Shown here: piece after piece, positions 57,334-64,000 of the stretch
Layout: each line of letters begins with the position of its first letter
Numbering within the stretch: position 1 is the stretch's first letter
From: Mycetohabitans rhizoxinica HKI 454
GTDB taxonomy: Bacteria; Pseudomonadota; Gammaproteobacteria; Burkholderiales; Burkholderiaceae
Direction of reading: 5' to 3'
NCBI RefSeq assembly: GCF_000198775.1
Contig: NC_014722.1
Location: 1,121,735 to 1,185,734 of the forward strand
DNA length: 64,000 nt
Program-made: the position numbers and the translations under genes
The notes under the pieces: generated by a model
The model's database searches: none
What the model saw: the letters and a program-made list of their open reading frames with translations, nothing else
Told to the model about the DNA's origin: nothing

Positions 57334-58374
57334 ATGTGGAGCTACATCCTGAAGCGCCTGTTGTTGATGATCCCGACGCTGTTCGGCGTCTTGACGCTGA
57401 CCTTTGTCGTGATCCAGTTCGTGCCCGGCGGCCCGGTCGAGCAGACCGTGCGCGAGTTGCGCAAGGGGCAGGAGCAGGGCGTCGCGCCGTTCGGCATGAG
57501 GGCGCACGCCGGCGTCGACGCGCAACAGATCGCGCAATTGAAGAAGCTATATGGTTTCGACAAGCCACCTCTGGAGCGCTACGCGTTGATGCTATCGCGT
57601 TACGCGCGATTCGATCTCGGTGACAGCTACTTCCGGCATCAAAGCGTCTGGTCGCTGGTGGTCTCCAAGCTGCCGGTGTCGATCAGCATCGGGCTATGGA
57701 CGTTCTTGTTGACCTATCTGATATCGGTGCCGCTGGGCATTGCGAAGGCAGTGCGCAACGGTTCGCGCTTTGATCTGTGGACCAGTATCGTCGTGCTGGT
57801 TGGCTACGCGATTCCCGGCTTTGTGCTCGGTGTGCTGCTGCTGGTGTTGTTCGGCGGTGGCACGTTCTTGCAGTGGTTTCCGTTGCGCGGGCTGACATCG
57901 GACAACTGGTCGCAGCTCAGCATGTTGGGTAAGATCGCTGACTACCTGTGGCATATCGCGCTGCCGGTGACCGCGTCGGTGGTCGGCAGTTTTGCGGTGG
58001 TCACGATGTTGACCAAGAACGCTTTTCTTGACCAGATCCGTCGCCAGTACGTGCTGACGGCGCGTGCCAAGGGCCTGCCCGAGCGCCGCGTGCTGTTCAC
58101 GCACGTGCTGCGCAACGCGATGCTGCCGCTCGTCGTCGGCTTTCCCGCAGCATTCATTGGCGCATTCTTTACTGGCAGCTTGTTGATCGAGACGCTGTTC
58201 TCGCTCGATGGCCTGGGGTTGCTGTCCTATGAATCGGTGCTGCGGCGCGACTACCCGGTGGTACTCGGCACGCTGTATCTCTTTACGCTAATTGGGCTCA
58301 TCACGCAGCTGATTTCCGACCTGTGCTACGTGCTGGTTGACCCAAGGATCCAATTTGACAATCTGGAGCGTTGA
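57334..58374 (+). CDS. yejB: ABC transporter permease YejB
   Basis: A 346-residue permease of the DppB/OppB group. The first helix is YILKRLLLMIPTLFGVLTL, the EAA-like loop has ARAKGLPERRVLFTHVLRNA, and six helices are expected. There is a periplasmic insert (~40-90). It is 6 bp after yejA and ends one base before the yejE start. Confidence 0.95.
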   Translation: MWSYILKRLLLMIPTLFGVLTLTFVVIQFVPGGPVEQTVRELRKGQEQGVAPFGMRAHAGVDAQQIAQLKKLYGFDKPPLERYALMLSRYARFDLGDSYFRHQSVWSLVVSKLPVSISIGLWTFLLTYLISVPLGIAKAVRNGSRFDLWTSIVVLVGYAIPGFVLGVLLLVLFGGGTFLQWFPLRGLTSDNWSQLSMLGKIADYLWHIALPVTASVVGSFAVVTMLTKNAFLDQIRRQYVLTARAKGLPERRVLFTHVLRNAMLPLVVGFPAAFIGAFFTGSLLIETLFSLDGLGLLSYESVLRRDYPVVLGTLYLFTLIGLITQLISDLCYVLVDPRIQFDNLER

Positions 58375-58375
58375 C

Positions 58376-59494
58376 GTGAGATTGCGTGCAAAGTCTGGCC
58401 ACGGGGCCGGCCCGGATGCGATGGTGCGCGGCGCCGTGCCGGCGCTCGCGTCGCCGTCGCCTTACCAGCGGCTGTGGCGCCGCTTCAAGCGCAACCGCAT
58501 CGGCTATTGGAGTTGGGTTGTCTTCGTCGCGCTGTATGCATTTAGCCTGTGCGGCTTTTTCGTGTCGAACGACCGGCCTTTGATCGTGCGCTATCAGCAT
58601 GCACTGTATTTCCCATTGTTTCAGACGTATCCGGAAACCACGTTTGGCGGGCAGTTTCCCACCCCGACCGATTATCTTGACCCGTATATTCGCGCGCGTT
58701 TCGAGCAACCAGGTCATTTCGCCCTCTATCCACTGAACCACTACTCGTACGATACGCTGAATTATTTTTCGCCAGTGCCCAATCCCGCGCCGCCGTCGCG
58801 CGAGAACTGGCTCGGGACCGACGGCCAGGGGCGCGATGTATTCGCGCGCCTACTGTACGGCTTTGCTGTGTCGGTATCGTTTGGACTGGCACTGACGGCG
58901 ATCGGTACGCTGCTGGGCATCGTAATCGGAGCACTGCAGGGGTACTTCGGCGGACGCATCGATTTGGCGGGGCAGCGGCTGACCGAGATTTGGGGTTCGT
59001 TGCCGGAGCTGTATTTGCTGATCATCTTCGCCTCGATTTTCGAACCCAGCCTCACGCTGCTGCTGGTACTGCTGTCGCTGTTCGGATGGATGGGGCTGGC
59101 CGCCTACGTGCGCGCAGAGTTCCTGCGCAACCGCACGCTCGACTATGTGAAGGCGGCGCGCGCGATGGGGCTGTCGCACTGGCAAATCATCCGCCGGCAC
59201 GTGATGCCCAACAGCATGACGCCGGTCATCACGTTCCTGCCGTTCCGCATGAGCGCGTCGATCTTGGCGTTGACGAGCCTGGACTTCCTCGGTCTTGGCG
59301 TGCCGTCACCCACGCCCAGCCTCGGTGAGTTGCTTGCGCAAGGCAAGGCGAACCTGGACGCATGGTGGATCTCAATGTCGACGTTCGGTGTCCTGGTGCT
59401 GACGCTGACGCTACTCACGTTCATGGGCGATGCGTTGCGCAATGCGCTCGATGCCCGGCTGGCCGATGCGCTGGGCGTGGCGGGCGGGCAGTGA
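58376..59494 (+). CDS. yejE: ABC transporter permease YejE
   Basis: A 372-residue permease of the DppC/OppC group. The N-terminal OppC_N segment is RRFKRNRIGYWSWVVFVAL. The long periplasmic stretch (~60-140) has ENWLGTDGQGRDVFARLLYG. The EAA loop is VKAARAMGLSHWQIIRRHVM. The start is GTG 58376, with GGAG 7 bases upstream. It overlaps neither neighbour. Confidence 0.94.
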   Translation: MRLRAKSGHGAGPDAMVRGAVPALASPSPYQRLWRRFKRNRIGYWSWVVFVALYAFSLCGFFVSNDRPLIVRYQHALYFPLFQTYPETTFGGQFPTPTDYLDPYIRARFEQPGHFALYPLNHYSYDTLNYFSPVPNPAPPSRENWLGTDGQGRDVFARLLYGFAVSVSFGLALTAIGTLLGIVIGALQGYFGGRIDLAGQRLTEIWGSLPELYLLIIFASIFEPSLTLLLVLLSLFGWMGLAAYVRAEFLRNRTLDYVKAARAMGLSHWQIIRRHVMPNSMTPVITFLPFRMSASILALTSLDFLGLGVPSPTPSLGELLAQGKANLDAWWISMSTFGVLVLTLTLLTFMGDALRNALDARLADALGVAGGQ

Positions 59495-59548
59495 CGTGGT
59501 GCCCGCCGGCGCCGTGTCGTCGCGCTGCCCGGGTAGCGGCCTGATGAA

Positions 59549-61228
59549 ATGAACCCTACGATCACAATGACGCAAACATTCCCGCCGACAGGCGAGGTGG
59601 CCGCTCCGTCGGTTCAGTCGCAGCCGCTGCTGTCGATCGAGCACTTGCAGGTGCGTTTCGGCGACTCGATCGCCGTTCATGACCTAAGCCTGGCCATTGG
59701 CCGGGGGGAGCGGGTCGCGTTGGTCGGCGAATCCGGATCGGGCAAGACCGTGACCGCGCTGTCTGTGTTGCGTCTGCTGCACGACGCGCAACTGGACGGC
59801 GCCATCCGTTTCGCTGGCGAAGATCTGCTTACGTTGAGCGAAAGGCGCATGCGCGGTGTGCGCGGTGCCCAGATCGCGATGATTTTTCAGGAGCCGATGA
59901 GCGCGCTCAATCCGTTGTATACGATCGGCAAGCAAATCATCGAATCGATCCGATGGCATGACGGCGTGGACGAGCGCCAGGCGCGGTGCCGAGCGATCGC
60001 GTTGCTCGCCCGTACCGGCATCGACGACGCGCCTCGGCGGGTGGACGACTACCCGCACCAGCTCTCCGGCGGCCAGCGGCAGCGGGCAATGATCGCGATG
60101 GCGCTCGCGTGCCGGCCCCAGTTGCTGCTCGCGGACGAGCCGACTACGGCACTGGATGTGACCATTCGTGGCCAGATCGTAAAGTTGCTACTCGAGTTGC
60201 AGCAGACACGCGACATTCATCCCCACGGCATGGCGGTGCTACTGATCACTCATGACCTGAATCTGGTGCGACGCTTTGCGCAGCGCGTTGCGGTAATGGA
60301 GCAGGGCAGACTCGTGGAGACGGGCGCTGTCGAGCAAATTTTCTCCGCGCCGCAGCATCCGTACACGCAGCGGTTGCTGGCGAGTCGGCCAGTGCGCAAC
60401 ATCTTGCCGGTGTTGCCGATCGCGCCGGTGCTGCTGGAGGCGCGCGACATTCGCGTGTCGTTCCCCAAGCGGCGTCGCACCATCGCCGAGTGGTTCGCGC
60501 CGCGCCGTTTCGTGGCGCTAGATGGCGCCAGCGTCGCCGTGCGCCAGGGTGAGACGCTAGGCGTGGTGGGCGAATCCGGCTCCGGAAAAACGACGTTGGC
60601 GATGGCGTTGCTTGGCCTGCAGCACATCGATACCGGCACGATTGAGTTCCGCGGCCGACCGCTGGGCTCGTTCCGTGGACGCCAGCGGCGTGCGTTGCGT
60701 GCGCAGATTCAGGTCGTCTTTCAAGATCCGTTCAATTCGCTTTCGCCGCACCAGACAGTTGAGCAAATCGTCGGCGAAGGACTTGCGCTGCATGCGCCAG
60801 GCCTGGACGAGGCCGCACGGCGCGCAAAGGTGATCGCCACATTGCGGGAGGTTGGCATCGATCGCACCGCATTGTTACGCTATCCGCATGAATTCTCCGG
60901 CGGGCAGCGTCAGCGGATCGCTATTGCGCGCGCCCTCATCGTCGAGCCGCAGGTCCTGGTGCTGGACGAGCCGACTAGTGCGCTTGACGTGTCAATTCAA
61001 CAGCAAGTGCTGCATTTGCTGTCTCGGTTGCAACAAAAGTACAACCTCGGCTATGTGTTTATCTCACACGATCTGGAGGTTATCGCAGCGATCGCACACC
61101 GGATTGTCGTCATCCAGGGCGGCATGATTGTCGAAACCGCGCCCACCGACGCGTTGCTGCATGGGCCGACTCATCCTTACACCCGTAAATTATTGAAAGC
61201 TGCCAAGTTTGATGCGCAGTCGGACTAG
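59549..61228 (+). CDS. yejF: ABC transporter ATPase YejF (two NBDs)
   Basis: A 559-residue double ATPase. NBD1 has Walker A GESGSGKTVTALS, signature LSGGQRQRAMIAMAL and Walker B LLLADEPTTALD. NBD2 has GESGSGKTTLAMALLG, FSGGQRQRIAIARAL and VLVLDEPTSALD. Both are complete. It powers import by YejBE of peptides bound by YejA. Confidence 0.96.
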   Translation: MNPTITMTQTFPPTGEVAAPSVQSQPLLSIEHLQVRFGDSIAVHDLSLAIGRGERVALVGESGSGKTVTALSVLRLLHDAQLDGAIRFAGEDLLTLSERRMRGVRGAQIAMIFQEPMSALNPLYTIGKQIIESIRWHDGVDERQARCRAIALLARTGIDDAPRRVDDYPHQLSGGQRQRAMIAMALACRPQLLLADEPTTALDVTIRGQIVKLLLELQQTRDIHPHGMAVLLITHDLNLVRRFAQRVAVMEQGRLVETGAVEQIFSAPQHPYTQRLLASRPVRNILPVLPIAPVLLEARDIRVSFPKRRRTIAEWFAPRRFVALDGASVAVRQGETLGVVGESGSGKTTLAMALLGLQHIDTGTIEFRGRPLGSFRGRQRRALRAQIQVVFQDPFNSLSPHQTVEQIVGEGLALHAPGLDEAARRAKVIATLREVGIDRTALLRYPHEFSGGQRQRIAIARALIVEPQVLVLDEPTSALDVSIQQQVLHLLSRLQQKYNLGYVFISHDLEVIAAIAHRIVVIQGGMIVETAPTDALLHGPTHPYTRKLLKAAKFDAQSD

Positions 61229-61365
61229 TGGAAACTAATAAACATATAAGAATAATTGAAATTGTCTATTTTCTTTGACAGCGTAATAAACACTGGTTAG
61301 TATCGTCCCAACTTTTCCGCATCCCCCTGATTTTTCAGGGCTTCCCAGAAAATACTACCGACCCG

Positions 61366-62049
61366 ATGCAGCATATCAACTTGAAGCAAGCTTGCGCTCG
61401 AATTGTTGCTAGCGTGTTCCTCGGCGCGCTGATGGCTGGAGTAAGTGGGGCGTACGCCGACGAAACAGGTAGCCGCAAGCAAAACGTCAACATAGGGCTA
61501 GGTTTACAGCCGTTGGCGGCACAAAACGGCACGACGCAGGGCGGTGCCCAGGAATCCCACCAAAGCGCAAGCCAGACTTTTTCTTCAAACACCCATTCAT
61601 TTCTTTCCGGCATGGCCGCCAAGGCCGGTGACGTGGTGGTCGGCGCGCTTAACATGATCGGGGTGCGTTATCGATGGGGGGGTGACTCGCCCAGTTCGGG
61701 TCTCGATTGCAGCGGCTTTGTCCGTTACGTGTTCCAAGACACGCTCGGCCTGACGTTGCCGCGTCGTGCGGAGGAAATGAGCCGCGTCGGCGAGAAGGTC
61801 AAGATGAGCGAATTGAAGCCGGGCGACTTGGTGTTCTTCAACACGATGCGTCGCACGTTCTCGCACGTGGGCATCTATATCGGCGACAACAAATTCGTGC
61901 ATTCGCCGTCGACCGGCAGTACGATTCGCGTCGATGAACTGGATAGCGGATACTGGGAGAAACGGTTTACCGGCGCGCGTCGGCTTGACGCCGCGTATCC
62001 GAAGGCCGACGCGTTGCGGCAACGCGTCAGCGCATCGACGTCGGACTGA
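61366..62049 (+). CDS. NlpC/P60 family cell-wall hydrolase
   Basis: A 227-residue secreted protein. A signal peptide (IVASVFLGALMAGVSGAYA) is followed by ~50 linker residues. The NlpC/P60 domain (~90-215) has catalytic Cys in LDCSGFVRYVFQD, His in FSHVGIYIGDN and a third polar residue in FVHSPSTG. It cleaves peptidoglycan stem peptides (D,L-endopeptidase). The intergenic region upstream is AT-rich. Confidence 0.94.
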   Translation: MQHINLKQACARIVASVFLGALMAGVSGAYADETGSRKQNVNIGLGLQPLAAQNGTTQGGAQESHQSASQTFSSNTHSFLSGMAAKAGDVVVGALNMIGVRYRWGGDSPSSGLDCSGFVRYVFQDTLGLTLPRRAEEMSRVGEKVKMSELKPGDLVFFNTMRRTFSHVGIYIGDNKFVHSPSTGSTIRVDELDSGYWEKRFTGARRLDAAYPKADALRQRVSASTSD

Positions 62050-62081
62050 ACGCTCCCGGCCGGGTGACACATGCCTGTGCG

Positions 62082-63005
62082 TTACTGCGGGCGGGCCAGC
62101 GCCAGCTTTTGCTGCAATTGCGGAAAGATCCGATTGACGGCCTCTTCTCCGGCGAGAATTGCCGCGTTCCGCTGGCCGAAATCGCTGCCGCTCATCGCGG
62201 CGAGATTGGGATGGACTACGACATCCGCATATTTGTCGAGTTCGTAGGCTTTGATCGACTGTCCCATGATCGTGAAAGTCTGCATCAGCACGTCGAACGA
62301 GCTGTGTGTCAGACCGTTTTCCGGGCGCTGCGAGATGTCGATGGCGATCACGAAATCGGCCCCCATCTTGCGGGCGAACACGGCCGGCACCGGGCTGACC
62401 AGGCCACCGTCAACATATTCGCGATCACCGATGCGCACCGGCTCGAATATCGACGGCACGCTGCACGAAGCACGTACCGCGATGCCGGTATTGCCCCGCT
62501 GAAACAGGATCGGCTGACCGCTTTTCAGGTCGGTTGCCACGATGCCCAGTGGACGGGCCATCTTTTCGATCGGCCGGTTGTTCAGCGTGGTGTTGATATA
62601 GTTCTGCAGCGCGACGCCCTTGAGGAAGCCGCGTGAGCGCAAGGGCAGCGCCCAGTCGCTGATCGCCGCCTCGTTCATCGTCAACGCAAGCTTGTTCATC
62701 TGCAGGCCGGTCATACCGGACGCGTACAAGGCTGCGATGACTGAGCCGGCGCTGGTGCCGACAACAATATCGGCATCGATGCCGCGCGCCTCGAGCGCCT
62801 TAATGACACCGATGTGGGCGAAACCGCGCGCCGCGCCTGCGCCGAGCGCCAGCCCGATCTTTAGCGGGCGGGCCGGCGCGGCGGGCGGCAGCGAAGGGGC
62901 GGCCATATTGGAGCGGGTCTTAGGGCCGGTGCATGCGGCAAGCAGCGCGGCCGTCGCGGCACCGAGCAAGCGGCGGCGGGCGGGCGAAACAGCGGACAGC
63001 TTCAA
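62082..63005 (-). CDS. patatin-like phospholipase lipoprotein (RssA-like)
   Basis: About 307 residues. A signal with lipobox (RRRLLGAATAALLAAC) predicts lipidation. The patatin domain has the oxyanion GAGAARGFAHIG, the nucleophile GTSAGSVIAALYA and the catalytic Asp in DGGLVSPVPA. It should hydrolyse phospholipid or lysophospholipid. TTG 63005 is chosen because GGAG lies 6 bases upstream and it opens directly into the signal; an open frame to 63170 has no ribosome site. Confidence 0.9.
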   Translation of the reverse strand: MKLSAVSPARRRLLGAATAALLAACTGPKTRSNMAAPSLPPAAPARPLKIGLALGAGAARGFAHIGVIKALEARGIDADIVVGTSAGSVIAALYASGMTGLQMNKLALTMNEAAISDWALPLRSRGFLKGVALQNYINTTLNNRPIEKMARPLGIVATDLKSGQPILFQRGNTGIAVRASCSVPSIFEPVRIGDREYVDGGLVSPVPAVFARKMGADFVIAIDISQRPENGLTHSSFDVLMQTFTIMGQSIKAYELDKYADVVVHPNLAAMSGSDFGQRNAAILAGEEAVNRIFPQLQQKLALARPQ

Positions 63006-63151
63006 CGAAATCTCCAGCACGATGGGCGCACAGGTCGGTGTTGCCGTGACACGGCAACGACGGTGTCCCGCGCGCATTATAGGCGCATTACCTTGACTAG
63101 GCGCATTGCCCTGACATTGCCCGGGGCGTCGCGGCCGCACCGGTATAATGA

Positions 63152-64000
<849 letters not shown>

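Overview
The window looks like a chromosomal segment of a Burkholderia-type betaproteobacterium. The evidence is the order relA - tRNA-Val - thrS - infC - rpmI - rplT - pheS - pheT - ihfA - merR, high-GC codon use, an OmpC-type Burkholderia porin, DUF3563 and DUF3175 proteins, a HemP-type protein and an FtrABCD iron uptake operon. Two proteins that look like type III effectors, one with an F-box, and a secreted chitosanase with a chitin-binding module suggest a strain living with a eukaryote. A fungus-associated relative such as Mycetohabitans (Burkholderia) rhizoxinica is my best guess, but this is inference.

Layout. 1-3.5 kb: a hydrolase cut by the window edge, a RidA protein and relA. 3.5-7.4 kb: an AT-richer island between relA and tRNA-Val, with an IS3 transposase remnant and two minus-strand genes. 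One has a Cys-His-Asp (papain/transglutaminase-like) signature; the other has an F-box followed by helical repeats. Each has a perfect 10-bp hairpin and a near-match to the hrpII box (TTCG-N16-TTCG) upstream. 7.5-15.7 kb: translation operon (thrS to pheT), ihfA and merR. 15.7-17.4 kb: an HD hydrolase, IS3 and integrase scraps, and tRNA-Pro. 17.8-24.4 kb: porin, hybrid PAS histidine kinase, a frameshifted Na+/H+ antiporter, two small conserved proteins and a stand-alone LigD polymerase domain. 25-32 kb: an isolated rpoN, an amino-acid binding protein, a ketopantoate reductase/class II aldolase pair, a MarR regulator behind a 40-bp perfect palindrome, and chitosanase. 32-38.4 kb: an FKBP isomerase, a degenerate histidine kinase, a phosphatase, a RES/Xre toxin-antitoxin pair, an SDR, an HU-like protein and a PAP2 protein. 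38.7-47 kb: Fsr-type MFS, CueR, a decayed lipoprotein, rlmJ, an aromatic aminotransferase and uvrB. 47-54.3 kb: ftrABCD, hemP, an SRPBCC protein, an OsmC/pirin pair and a LysR regulator. 54.5-64 kb: fabI, yejABEF, an NlpC/P60 hydrolase, a patatin-like lipoprotein and the start of gltX.

Two themes run across the window. Four otherwise conserved genes (the first hydrolase, the antiporter, OsmC and gltX) are each interrupted by a small frameshift. gltX is normally essential, so sequence error is likely for at least that one; real gene decay is possible for the others. There are also several short tandem arrays (7-bp, two 17-bp and one 19-bp) in intergenic DNA.
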